This document shows, in pieces, positions 7,925-15,906 of a stretch of 64,000 nt of DNA. Origin of the DNA: Natrinema ejinorense (lineage in GTDB: Archaea > Halobacteriota > Halobacteria > Halobacteriales > Natrialbaceae); NCBI RefSeq assembly GCF_002494345.1, contig NZ_NXNI01000001.1:2480001-2544000 (forward strand). Direction: 5' to 3'. Each line of letters starts with the position of its first letter. The stretch's first letter is position 1. Under the pieces are notes generated by a model. It was not told where the DNA came from, made no database searches, and saw nothing but the letters and a program-made list of their open reading frames with translations. The position numbers and the translations under genes are program-made.

Positions 7925-8916
7925 GCCCAGACAATAAGGGAGGCGTGTCTAAAGACACAAATAAAAAATTGATTAGTGAGACAGAGGCCAGACGAGAAGC
8001 AGAACAGGTCTTGGCCTTTGAAATAGGGAATATTCCACATCTAGGAGACGCCAAAGAGACGGAAACAGAGTATGTATTTCCAATAGTCACTACTTTGCCC
8101 CGAGTTATATTTGATGAAGATCGGGAGTCCCCAGTTGATGTTAAATTCATGTCAAGTGAAAAGGTAGGGGAAATCAGGATTGATGGAAACTCTGGCGATT
8201 TAAAAGATAGATCTCACATATATGAGATTGAACGAAAGATACGAAGTCAGGAGCAGGAGATAAAGAAAACGGTTGAAAAGGCCCTTGTACGGTCATCTGC
8301 CGGTCGGTTTTCGAAATTGCCATTTCCTGAACACCGGTATACGCCAATTACAGATTTGCTCTCGCACCTAATTCTCCAGGGTCCAGTCCGTCCTGAAGAT
8401 TTAGATGCAATGAATGCAGCTGATAAACAGAAATACCATGATTATGTCGAAATGCTTGAACAGGTGAACTTAGTTAGGACTCGTGGAGATGAAATTGTAG
8501 CCGATAATATATTCATTGAGATTCAGGCACAAAAGGACACACACACTGAAATGTTAGATGGTGCACTAGCTCATTTCTTCCGACAAGGGGCAGATCATAT
8601 TGAGACAATTCGTGAGATTCTTGGACCGTACCTGATATTGTCCGGATATTATTATCAGCGTGCTTTAGAAGTTGAGGATGGACATCCATCGATTACAGAA
8701 GCAGAGTTTCGGGAACAAATTAGCCAGAATTACGCTGGGAACAACCGTGCTCAAAAGCAGTTCAAGCTTCCTCGATACATGATCCAACTTGAAGAAGTAG
8801 AGATTCTCAAATGCGATGAAGATCGTGACGGTGCATGGAAAGGACGTTCTGAGGTCAAGGAGGATCTACTTCGACAAGATGACCTTCTATCCCCTATTTC
8901 AGACGTGATGGCTTAG
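7921..8916 (+). CDS. Uncharacterised partner of the C39-like peptidase
   Basis: The product has 331 residues, is cytoplasmic by composition, and is not recognised. The N-terminal part (about 18-100) is mixed alpha/beta with VGEIRIDGNSGDLKD, resembling a small sheet domain. A charged helix (IYEIERKIRSQEQEIKKTVEKAL, about 100-122) follows. Residues about 140-200 contain ITDLLSHLILQGPVRPEDLD...YVEMLEQVNLVRTRGDEIVADN, which has the spacing of a winged helix. The C-terminal half is helical. It starts within the protease stop codon (ATGA overlap), so the two are translationally coupled. It overlaps the end of the convergent membrane-protein gene by 4 bp. Codon use is AT-rich like the rest of the cargo. 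Confidence 0.65.
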   Translation: MSPDNKGGVSKDTNKKLISETEARREAEQVLAFEIGNIPHLGDAKETETEYVFPIVTTLPRVIFDEDRESPVDVKFMSSEKVGEIRIDGNSGDLKDRSHIYEIERKIRSQEQEIKKTVEKALVRSSAGRFSKLPFPEHRYTPITDLLSHLILQGPVRPEDLDAMNAADKQKYHDYVEMLEQVNLVRTRGDEIVADNIFIEIQAQKDTHTEMLDGALAHFFRQGADHIETIREILGPYLILSGYYYQRALEVEDGHPSITEAEFREQISQNYAGNNRAQKQFKLPRYMIQLEEVEILKCDEDRDGAWKGRSEVKEDLLRQDDLLSPISDVMA

Positions 8917-9347
8917 GTCAACTCAGTAGCTAATCTCATGAAGTAACCGGAAAGTGTCCCTGCGAAAAAGATCAGTGCACCACCATCACGACCAAGTTCC
9001 ATTGTGATCCAAGCGAGTCCTCCAAAGAGTGCGAGGACCAAAACAACACTAAGAAAAAGGATAAATATTCGATACTTTATTTTACGCCATTGTATTTCCT
9101 TATACTCACCCGACAATTTCTCTATTAATTCATTAAATTCACTAGGGCTATAATCGGATAGCACTTCAGATAGCGCTCCTTGCTCAAATCCTCTTTCTAC
9201 TGCTGAAGATATTGCATCTGGGCTTTCCCCTACAGGATATTTGTCTAAGTCGACTTCCTCATCACCTTCAACTTGAGGTTGCTCCTCATGAGAAGTTGAT
9301 TCCCTTTCAGATTCTGATTCAAATTCGTAGCTCTCAGATTCCTCCAT
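8913..9347 (-). CDS. Acidic-tailed membrane protein of the AT-rich cargo
   Basis: The protein has 144 residues. Residues 1-35 are an extreme Ser/Glu tract, 40-90 a charged helical region, and the end holds two hydrophobic segments (about 93-116 and 122-139) joined by a short GRDGG turn. This makes a C-terminal hairpin anchor with a cytosolic acidic head. It is transcribed toward the protease pair, and the stop codons of the two converging genes overlap. AT-rich codons match the pair, so all three probably arrived together. No family recognised. A membrane effector or anchor is a guess from layout only. Confidence 0.62.
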   Translation of the reverse strand: MEESESYEFESESERESTSHEEQPQVEGDEEVDLDKYPVGESPDAISSAVERGFEQGALSEVLSDYSPSEFNELIEKLSGEYKEIQWRKIKYRIFILFLSVVLVLALFGGLAWITMELGRDGGALIFFAGTLSGYFMRLATELT

Positions 9348-9538
9348 AGTACCTTTCTATAATTGTTTGTGAAAAATGTACTGTAGAGTGTGGGTATATC
9401 ATTCATACAATACCAGGGCCTAATTAACCATGAGTGAAGATGTCTCGTTGACGAGGCAGCAAATATTGGCCTTAGAGGGGCCAGTACCTCTCAAAACGGG
9501 CCTTTATTACTCAGTTCCGGAACGTTCCGGCTTGCACT
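9348..9538 (+). promoter_or_regulatory. Junction and promoter region of the virion gene block
   Basis: AT-rich cargo sequence gives way to GC-rich virus sequence between about 9500 and 9540. A TATA-like TTTATTAC lies at about 9502-9509, 30 bp before the VP3-like ATG. A perfect 14-bp palindrome sits between them. A short AT-rich frame opening at an ATG at 9430 runs into the VP3 gene out of phase; it may be the scrap of a gene cut at the junction or no gene at all. Confidence 0.45.
9517..9530. promoter_or_regulatory. Perfect palindrome CCGGAACGTTCCGG, operator candidate
   Basis: A 14-bp perfect palindrome without spacer. It is placed 8 bp before the first structural gene and downstream of a TATA-like element, where a bound dimer would block transcription of the whole virion block. 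No second copy was noticed in the window. Confidence 0.45.
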
Positions 9539-9928
9539 ATGGCATCAAACAGATTCGACGGCATCGACATGCTGTCACTGGTACTGTACCCGATCACGAC
9601 CGGGATGGTCTTAGGCATCTGGACGTGGTCGGTGACGGTCTTCGGCGGGTACGACTTCAGTCAGGGATTCTGGAGTTACGGTAGCACGGAGATCTCGGTC
9701 GCGCTCGCACTGACGATCCTCTCGTTCGCGTGGATCGTCTGGAGCAACGAATTCGACGGTACGAACTACTCACAAGCCGAATTCTATACGATCGTCTTCG
9801 TCTTCGCGGCTCCGATCCTCTACGCGCTCGTCCCGTTCTTCGCGACGTTCTTCGAACCAGAAATGTTCAGAGTCGTCCTGTACTTCGGCGTCTGTGTCGG
9901 GGCAGTCTGGACGTCGTACACGGAGTGA
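9539..9928 (+). CDS. VP3-like major membrane protein of pleolipovirus type
   Basis: The 129-residue protein has four hydrophobic segments: about 13-35, 50-68, 80-102 and 108-127. Established: pleolipoviruses carry two major proteins, an internal multi-TM membrane protein (VP3) and an external spike (VP4), encoded side by side. This gene precedes the spike by one tiny gene, and its size and four-helix layout fit VP3. Little hydrophilic sequence remains outside the helices apart from NEFDGTNYSQAE. It is the first gene of a tightly packed rightward unit reaching 14347. The assignment rests on position and topology, not on a signature motif. Confidence 0.72.
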   Translation: MASNRFDGIDMLSLVLYPITTGMVLGIWTWSVTVFGGYDFSQGFWSYGSTEISVALALTILSFAWIVWSNEFDGTNYSQAEFYTIVFVFAAPILYALVPFFATFFEPEMFRVVLYFGVCVGAVWTSYTE

Positions 9929-9933
9929 TCACG

Positions 9934-10068
9934 ATGACGGACTCAATCAAATCGACGGCGGCCCTGCTCGAGGATGGATTGGTCACGCTCGGCGTCGGGA
10001 TCGTCTCGGCGATCGCCGTGTACGAGCTGGGAATGCTCGCGCTGCTGCTCGCGACGGGGGGACTCTGA
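9934..10068 (+). CDS. 44-residue single-pass membrane protein
   Basis: Very small protein starting MTDSIKSTAALLEDG, followed by one hydrophobic helix (about 16-42, LVTLGVGIVSAIAVYELGMLALLLA). The ATG lies 6 nt after the stop of the VP3-like gene, and the stop is directly followed by the spike ATG (10070), so it is locked into the virion operon. It could be a minor envelope protein. No homologue is recognised, but its position argues against chance. Confidence 0.65.
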   Translation: MTDSIKSTAALLEDGLVTLGVGIVSAIAVYELGMLALLLATGGL

Positions 10069-10069
10069 A

Positions 10070-11677
10070 ATGTCGGCCCAAAGCCCACAGCCCACGGTCG
10101 GGCAACGGGTTGGGGTCGTCCTGCTCGCGGCGCTCCTGGTCGGCTCGCTCGTCGCGCCGATCGCGGCGACGGGGACGGTCGCGGCCCAGAATAGCACCGA
10201 TTCTGAAAACGAGTGCATGTATGATCGGATGAACTGGTGGATCTTCACCTGTACCGATGAGAACCCCGACCAAATATCACTGGACCAATCTGCGAGCGCG
10301 GTTGAAGCCCAGATTCATCACGATTCGGTCGCGACCAAAGCGAGCTACGAATCGACGGATACGATCATCTCGAACTATGTTGAGGACACCGGCTCGATCG
10401 CCTCCATCGAGGCGCGGGCAGAGTTCGCGGATGCATACGAGAACGGGACTGATCCGGCCGTCGCTGACTCCAAGGCCCAGCAGGCCATCTCGGACTACTA
10501 CGCGTTAAAACAGATCAATCTACTCGAGGACGTGTCCGTTCACAGCAAGGCAATTGCTGACCGGGCTGAGACTGCTCGAGCCCATCCTAATGTCAATGAC
10601 AAGTTCGTTCACGGAGCCGATGACGGAGCGACTGTATCGGACAACCCGGTTGAGAACGGGACGGTTACGAAAACGGCGACTCTGACAAACGGGTCCACTC
10701 ACACCTATGTGATACCGAACTTCACGGAATCGAGCAGCGTCAATATAACCGAAGATCCGGTTAGCACACAGTCGGATGGGACTGTCACGCATTTCGACAC
10801 GGTTGGCGGAACGTATGAGTGGCCCGGAACGGTTCACCTCCTGAATACCGGCGATCTCGACAGTAAGATGGTCTACGACTACCGTCTGGTTCGTGACCGA
10901 TTTGACGAACTCGCGGACCAATCCAGTACGCTCACGTCAAACTACCCGGATGGCTCCGCACAGGACTTCTACGCCAAACTGGATAGTGGTGAGTTGTCCA
11001 CTGAAGACCTCCGAGGGATTGAGGGAACGGTTCGGGATAAGAGCGGAGATGCGGATATCTCGGATCAACGATATCAGTGGGCTCTGCGGTCGATGTTTGA
11101 CATGGACCGGGGCAGTCTCAACACGACCGTCGTTGCTCATTACGATGGTGCCACTGAGCGCGATCGCAACGTCTCCGATAACGGCACCTTCCAAGGATTC
11201 GAGTATTCCAGCCATGTGAATACGACCTATGAGGGAATGCTGTTCGCTGACGAAACGCCGCCTGGAGGATTCCAAACGGGCGAATCCTACGATGTCGGTG
11301 CGTTAAACGGGACTCCGGTGATGACGACTCCGGTGAACGGAACTGTCCAAGACGTTCACCTCTACCAGGGAACTCTCACGATCCAGAAAATGACGGATGG
11401 TGATGGTAACGAAATCAATAGCACTGATTGGGACAGCGGAGCGGATTACCAGACCTTCAACGCCACCGAGTACACTCAGACGATGGACGATGCCCAGCGG
11501 GAACAGTCCAACATCATCGACACCTATGGAGGCAGTGACGGAGGTGCCGGGATTGGATGGCCCGATCTCGGAGACGGGGCCTCTCAACAGACAGCAGCGG
11601 CACTCGTCGTAGCGGTCGTCATCGTGGCGATCCTTGCGTCTCTGGTATCGGACATCGTGGACTCTCTCGGTCCCTAA
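10070..11677 (+). CDS. VP4-like spike protein of pleolipovirus type
   Basis: Predicted receptor-binding spike, 535 residues. The N-terminus (about 11-41) is a Sec-type signal peptide ending IAATGTVAAQN, and a single C-terminal transmembrane helix (about 510-530, AAALVVAVVIVAILASLV) anchors the protein. The ectodomain is acidic, Thr/Asn-rich with many N-glycosylation sequons (NGT, NVS, NTT, NAT), typical of haloarchaeal surface and spike proteins. Length and layout agree with VP4 of pleolipoviruses, which mediates attachment and membrane fusion. Two Cys near the mature N-terminus (NECMYDRMNWWIFTCTDE) may form a disulfide. Translation follows 1 nt after the preceding stop. Confidence 0.82.
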   Translation: MSAQSPQPTVGQRVGVVLLAALLVGSLVAPIAATGTVAAQNSTDSENECMYDRMNWWIFTCTDENPDQISLDQSASAVEAQIHHDSVATKASYESTDTIISNYVEDTGSIASIEARAEFADAYENGTDPAVADSKAQQAISDYYALKQINLLEDVSVHSKAIADRAETARAHPNVNDKFVHGADDGATVSDNPVENGTVTKTATLTNGSTHTYVIPNFTESSSVNITEDPVSTQSDGTVTHFDTVGGTYEWPGTVHLLNTGDLDSKMVYDYRLVRDRFDELADQSSTLTSNYPDGSAQDFYAKLDSGELSTEDLRGIEGTVRDKSGDADISDQRYQWALRSMFDMDRGSLNTTVVAHYDGATERDRNVSDNGTFQGFEYSSHVNTTYEGMLFADETPPGGFQTGESYDVGALNGTPVMTTPVNGTVQDVHLYQGTLTIQKMTDGDGNEINSTDWDSGADYQTFNATEYTQTMDDAQREQSNIIDTYGGSDGGAGIGWPDLGDGASQQTAAALVVAVVIVAILASLVSDIVDSLGP

Positions 11678-11689
11678 CACTCACGACTA

Positions 11690-12295
11690 ATGATTTTTCA
11701 GTATCTCTCAGGACGGCGGATAGTGTTCGGGCTCGCGGTCGTCGCGATCGCCGTGGGCATGGGCATGGGCGTTGGGCCAGTGACCGCACAGGAGGCACCG
11801 GAGAACCCCGGAAACGGCGCAACATGGGGGAATCAGACAGCAGAGAACGCGGAGAACACGTCGTATGTGACCGAAGTAGACCAGACTCTCCGCGTTCTCG
11901 AGTGGCGTTACGATAGCGAGGAAGAAATGGTATACATCGAATTCGAGTCAGACGAGAGTAAGACCGTCACAGTGACTGAGGCCCGTCAATTCGAGGCAGG
12001 AGCGAGTAAAGGACGGATCAAGCAGAAGCAGATACCGGAAGGGACCAGCAAGGTGAAGCTACCCGTCAAACCGACGGCCGGGAAGGCCGGTGTATCGATC
12101 ACAACCCCGGAATCCATCGATAACGGGAGTTACACGGTCCTTTCGACGGGAATCGGGGAATCGGAAACGCCGTTCCACCGGACGGGATCACCGTCGGGGT
12201 GGTTCGGCGGCGCGTTCACGGCCGTTGCGATGATGGGAGCGGCCGCGTACAAGGTCAGAAACGAGGAACACGGCGATGTGGTGACGGTAGAATGA
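11690..12295 (+). CDS. Exported, C-terminally anchored virion-block protein (ORF6-like)
   Basis: The 201-residue protein has a signal peptide (about 8-35, RRIVFGLAVVAIAVGMGMGVGPVTAQE), a beta-rich acidic ectodomain, and one C-terminal hydrophobic stretch (GGAFTAVAMMGAAAYKV, about 172-190) followed by a charged tail. In pleolipoviruses a conserved gene with this topology follows the spike gene, and this occupies the same slot. Its stop overlaps the next start as ATGA. The exact role, perhaps a minor membrane protein or spike assembly factor, is not known. Confidence 0.65.
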   Translation: MIFQYLSGRRIVFGLAVVAIAVGMGMGVGPVTAQEAPENPGNGATWGNQTAENAENTSYVTEVDQTLRVLEWRYDSEEEMVYIEFESDESKTVTVTEARQFEAGASKGRIKQKQIPEGTSKVKLPVKPTAGKAGVSITTPESIDNGSYTVLSTGIGESETPFHRTGSPSGWFGGAFTAVAMMGAAAYKVRNEEHGDVVTVE

Positions 12296-13149
12296 CGGAC
12301 CAACCTCAGCCAATGCCGACGTTCGCGAGTAACCGGGACCGTCTCGTCTACCTGGTCGCCGAGTACAAGATCCCACTGTCAGTGATGTTCCTCGCGACGC
12401 TGGTTATCCTTGCAGTGTGGACACCAAAGGTCCCGAAACCACCGGCCTCAGCCGTTCACTTCTCTATATCTGCGTTCCTGTTGGCCATCCCGACGTACAT
12501 GGCCGGAATGCGGATCGCTCGGTACCTCTATCCCGGCCCGAACTGGGTATACGTCGGTATCGCAGACCCCGGCACGGCAGGGACTCAGACTGAGAAAACC
12601 GGACTCTATGACGGCAAGAAGGTCAAGCCGGATGTGTGGGAAGACCGGAGCGAAGTCGAGATGTCTCCGCTCGAGCCGCCGGAAGGGAAGTTCGACTACG
12701 TGGTGACTCGATTCGAGTGGTACGAGGAAATCGGCGAAATCGAAGTGCGCGGTGCGGACCAGACCACGCTCGAGCCGGCCGAGGCGTGGGTCAACGCGAG
12801 TCGAGTGGACACGATATTCGATCACCACCAGTCGCTCAAGCGCCGATACGCACACCTGAAACGGAACGTCTCGGAGAAGATCACCGACGTACACGACGCG
12901 ACGATTATGACCGAGATCGCAGAACACGAGCAAAGCGACCTCGTGCCAGGCGTCGAGATTATCGAAGAAATCGAAGACATGGAATCGGACGTGAAGGACC
13001 TGCCGGACGCTCCCGCTCAGGACGACCGAACCCCTCGAGAGCGAGCGCTAGATCTCCAGGTGGCCGACTCGGTTGACGATGCGATGGACGATCTCCGTCC
13101 CGAGGGTGGACGGGCGGCAGCGACGGACGGAGGGCAGCCCGATGAGTGA
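12292..13149 (+). CDS. Two-TM virion-block protein with charged tail (ORF7-like)
   Basis: The product has 285 residues. Two hydrophobic segments near the N-terminus (about 25-43 and 53-74) form a hairpin, then a long cytosolic or internal domain begins with GPNWVYVGIADPGTAG and ends in a strongly acidic helical tail. The position between the ORF6-like and ATPase genes matches the conserved order of haloarchaeal pleomorphic viruses. It overlaps the preceding gene by 4 bp and the ATPase gene by 8 bp, so all three are probably translated together. Confidence 0.65.
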   Translation: MTDQPQPMPTFASNRDRLVYLVAEYKIPLSVMFLATLVILAVWTPKVPKPPASAVHFSISAFLLAIPTYMAGMRIARYLYPGPNWVYVGIADPGTAGTQTEKTGLYDGKKVKPDVWEDRSEVEMSPLEPPEGKFDYVVTRFEWYEEIGEIEVRGADQTTLEPAEAWVNASRVDTIFDHHQSLKRRYAHLKRNVSEKITDVHDATIMTEIAEHEQSDLVPGVEIIEEIEDMESDVKDLPDAPAQDDRTPRERALDLQVADSVDDAMDDLRPEGGRAAATDGGQPDE

Positions 13150-14347
13150 GAGCGACAGTAACGGCGAGTGGGCAGCGTCGGAGAGCAAGGATTGGAAGGA
13201 TGGCCGTCACAAGCGGTCGAACGAACACGTCGAACAGCACGCGGCCATCGTCTCGGATAGCAAGACGAGGCGGCACCTAACGGCACTCAGCCGGGCGTAC
13301 GAACGCGCATACTCTCGCGGCTGGATCGACAGCGAGTGGCCCGACTCGCTCGAGGAAACTGACCTGTACCAGGACCGACTGCGATACCACGAGACCGAGA
13401 CGTTCAGTCGGCGGCTCGAGCAGGGCGAAATGGCGAAGATCCGGCACCACGTCGGCAGTCAGTCGGACGAGATCGACGTGAGCGGCTGGCACGACATCGA
13501 ACGAATCCGGGACATCGTCTCAGATCGGCACCTTCGGCTCTACGAGTACGGCGAGCCAGGCTCTGGGAAGACCAGTGCCGGCTGTCTCGCTGCCCGTCAT
13601 TGGCTCGAGCAACAGCGAGACGAAGGGAATGACGATGCCTACGTTATCACGAACATCCGAACGCTCGCGAGCGAAGACGAGTCGATCATCTGGGTAGACA
13701 ACTGGCCAGACCTGAAAGAGCGAGTATACGCCGACATGGAGGATGTACTGGCGGAGAACGTCGCGCCGGTACTGTTCCTGTTTGACGAAGCGTCATCGCA
13801 GGCCAGCGGCGGCGGAAAGGACGGCTGGGAGACAGGGACGAAACTCGCGACTCTCGTTTACAAGATCCGCAAGTTCGGCGGTGCGATCATCATCATCGGT
13901 CACGACGGGAAAGACCTGCACCCGGCCGTTCGGGAACTCTGCATGGTTCTCCATAAGGAGTCGAAAAAGAAGGCGCGGTTCTACGAAACTATCACAAATC
14001 GGAACCCAAAGCAACCGATCACACCCCAGATCGAAGGCTGGCCCGACTCGAAATGGAGTCCCAACGACAAAGATCCGGCACCGTGGTCGTGGGACGACGG
14101 ACAGGAGAGCGAAACCGACGGAAACGGCAGTCATATCGCTCGAGACGACGCGTTTCGGGAGTTGGCAATATGGACCGTCGTTCAGGAGAAGACGAGGAAT
14201 CCGGACGATCCACCGTCGAATGGAGATATCGCAAGTAAGCGGCTGTACGGCGAGTATTCCGCGGAATGGGTCCGACGACGGTGGAACGAGTATCAGGACG
14301 GCGAGCACGGCGAGGTAGTTGCCGAGATTCAGCAGGCGATCGCATGA
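13142..14347 (+). CDS. P-loop ATPase, VP8-like
   Basis: Predicted NTPase of 401 residues. Walker A is YGEPGSGKTSAG (P-loop 137-144) and Walker B is VLFLFDEAS (about 210-218). A later stretch KFGGAIIIIGHDGKD resembles the sensor region of packaging or conjugation-type ATPases. The N-terminal 130 residues are charged and helical. The C-terminus has a helical region that could bind DNA. Pleolipoviruses encode one conserved ATPase (VP8 in HRPV-1) at this point in the block, and it may drive assembly or genome packaging. It overlaps the previous gene and is the last gene of the structural unit. Confidence 0.8.
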   Translation: MSESDSNGEWAASESKDWKDGRHKRSNEHVEQHAAIVSDSKTRRHLTALSRAYERAYSRGWIDSEWPDSLEETDLYQDRLRYHETETFSRRLEQGEMAKIRHHVGSQSDEIDVSGWHDIERIRDIVSDRHLRLYEYGEPGSGKTSAGCLAARHWLEQQRDEGNDDAYVITNIRTLASEDESIIWVDNWPDLKERVYADMEDVLAENVAPVLFLFDEASSQASGGGKDGWETGTKLATLVYKIRKFGGAIIIIGHDGKDLHPAVRELCMVLHKESKKKARFYETITNRNPKQPITPQIEGWPDSKWSPNDKDPAPWSWDDGQESETDGNGSHIARDDAFRELAIWTVVQEKTRNPDDPPSNGDIASKRLYGEYSAEWVRRRWNEYQDGEHGEVVAEIQQAIA

Positions 14348-14474
14348 CAGCGATGGATTCCAACCCGCTCCAACAACAACCGACCCCGTCCCGTAGAGTA
14401 AGGGAATCCCGCACGATGGGCGATGAATAGGTGATTATGGGCGATGTTAGCATGGACAGTAGCCGGGGTCGAAC

Positions 14475-14485
14475 TATATATAATA
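14475..14485 (+). promoter_or_regulatory. TATA box of the viral nuclease gene
   Basis: TATATATAATA centred about 24-26 nt before the ATG at 14504, the usual archaeal spacing for a leaderless or near-leaderless transcript. It shows that the nuclease gene has its own promoter, separate from the virion block. Confidence 0.65.
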
Positions 14486-14503
14486 CGCGCGAGAGGTTCA
14501 CCG

Positions 14504-14875
14504 ATGCCAAGTCACAAATCCAATAAATTCGGCACTGCAGTCGAGAAGCGAGTGGTCGATGAATACCGGCTCGAGCTATCCCGATCGCCGTGGCACGATG
14601 CGCTCATGCAGAACGGGAAACCAGTCGAAATCAAGAGTACACGCCTCGAGCACGCCGATGGTGGATCCGGGAACTTCAAGATCTACGAGAAGTATCATCG
14701 GAAGCTCCGGCGTCACGATGGCTATTACGTCTTCGGCGTCTACAAATCGTCTCCCTTCAAAATCCTAAAGCTCAAACGAAAGCACTCGTCACAGATCCCG
14801 CGCCTATCGTGGCACGGCGGCGGCGATCACCGGGGAACCCAGCAAGCAAAACTGGCGATCGACCGCGTTTTCTGA
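14504..14875 (+). CDS. PD-(D/E)xK-fold endonuclease (Holliday-resolvase-like)
   Basis: The product has 123 residues. The N-terminus NKFGTAVEKRVVDEYRLEL resembles the first helix of archaeal resolvase-type nucleases. The catalytic signature is VEIKSTRLE (ExK at about 43-45), followed by a beta strand and helix NFKIYEKYHRKLRRHDGYYVFGVY. An acidic residue for the PD position is less obvious (HDALMQNG). It could resolve recombination intermediates or nick viral DNA. A TATA box at the proper distance supports this start. It stands alone between the ATPase gene and the IS-like region. Confidence 0.65.
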   Translation: MPSHKSNKFGTAVEKRVVDEYRLELSRSPWHDALMQNGKPVEIKSTRLEHADGGSGNFKIYEKYHRKLRRHDGYYVFGVYKSSPFKILKLKRKHSSQIPRLSWHGGGDHRGTQQAKLAIDRVF

Positions 14876-15263
14876 TCCTCGTCGAGTCGCGATCGCGGCG
14901 ACCGTGCCGACCGCGCTTGAGGAGGAGGACCGAGGCGCGAGAGGCAGCTCCACTCGGAGCGCCGAGCCACCCAGCTGACGACAAGCGCGGTCGATGAGTG
15001 CTCAAAATTTTCGGACTTGTTGAAACCCTCATACGGTGATATGTTTCAGCGGTCGTGCTGAATACAGAGCGCATATCTCGCACAGGAAAAACGTCAGGTT
15101 CGGCTGGTACCGATCAGTCGATACAGAGTCGATACAGAGCGTACATTCATCGATGGCCCTATACGGGAACGGGCGACCAGCCACTCACCAAGTGGCGCTA
15201 CATCGTCTAAGTCGTGAAAGTACAATCATTAGATTAACTAACTAGTAGTCTCACCACGGCTCT
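14876..15263. other. Intergenic stretch holding the left IS-like arm
   Basis: No gene was found. The first 125 bases are GC-rich without a recognisable pattern. From 15018 the sequence matches, in inverted form, the end of the segment at 15890. Between 15115 and 15147 the motif TCGATACAGAG occurs more than once. From about 15200 the sequence becomes AT-rich and leads into the HNH gene. Confidence 0.4.
15018..15069 (+). repeat. Left arm of an IS-like inverted repeat pair
   Basis: Contains TGTTGAAACCCTCA (15018-15031) and GTGCTGAATACAGAG (15055-15069), both repeated exactly as complements at 15877-15890 and 15844-15858. The spacers between the two blocks are 23 and 18 nt and differ. Such paired ends look like insertion-sequence or MITE termini that have diverged. 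Confidence 0.5.
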
Positions 15264-15671
15264 ATGCCTGATTATCCGAGTGACTGGGATAGACGAAGGC
15301 GACAGGTATATAAACGTGATAACTACAAATGTCAAAATTGCGGCCGAAAAGGTAGGGGGAAAGGGGATGCTGAACTTCACGCTCACCATGTTGTTCCAAA
15401 AAGTGTAGGCGGAAGTGACAAGCTGAGCAACCTAATAACAGTTTGCAAAAGGTGTCATGATTCTATCCATAATGGGAATCAGGTAAGCGATAACCAAAAC
15501 GATAGCAGTGATAGAATGTATGCTTGCCCAACCTGTAGTTCTATTATTCGAAGAGGCGACTGGAGAGCATACGCGAAACATTTTTCAAAATGTGAACTAC
15601 CATACAGTAGACCTGAGGGGCTTAGTAACACTAAATGGGAAAAGGTGAAAAAGGCCGTCTCAGAAGCGTGA
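15264..15671 (+). CDS. HNH endonuclease with C-terminal zinc motif
   Basis: The product has 135 residues. The HNH core is complete: CQNCGRKG, then ELHAHHVVPKSVGGSDKLSNLITVCKRCHDSIH, with two CxxC-type pairs for structural zinc and the His/Asn catalytic residues. After a linker (about 75-90) comes a second Cys/His motif (ACPTCSSIIRRGDW...HFSKC) resembling a C2HC finger. The gene is AT-rich, unlike the surrounding viral genes, and is bracketed by IS-like inverted arms, so it probably came in with a mobile insertion. Homing, restriction or DNA-processing roles are all possible. Confidence 0.8.
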   Translation: MPDYPSDWDRRRRQVYKRDNYKCQNCGRKGRGKGDAELHAHHVVPKSVGGSDKLSNLITVCKRCHDSIHNGNQVSDNQNDSSDRMYACPTCSSIIRRGDWRAYAKHFSKCELPYSRPEGLSNTKWEKVKKAVSEA

Positions 15672-15843
15672 TTGCTATATTACCTTCATTATTTGGTGAT
15701 AACTACCCACTCTTTGTTCAGTACGGTGTACTGGTTATCGGCTAATCCTGATCAATACTTCAGTACTCAGTTTACAGCCACAGCTCACGGCTGGTTCAGT
15801 CGAGAACCTCTGAACAGAACGTATCCGTTGTGCTGCATCCAGC

Positions 15844-15890
15844 CTCTGTATTCAGCACATAATTCCTATCAAGCGTTGAGGGTTTCAACA
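15844..15890 (-). repeat. Right arm of the IS-like inverted repeat pair
   Basis: CTCTGTATTCAGCAC (15844-15858) and TGAGGGTTTCAACA (15877-15890) are the exact complements of the two blocks of the left arm. Together they enclose an 873-bp segment whose only intact gene is the HNH gene; no transposase remnant was recognised in it. Confidence 0.5.
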
Positions 15891-15906
15891 GAGCCAAATT
15901 TTCGCG

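Noticed and set aside
9430-9684. Separate gene starting at 9430 ahead of the VP3-like gene
   Set aside because: After about 38 codons it runs out of phase through the VP3-like gene; at best a truncated cargo scrap.
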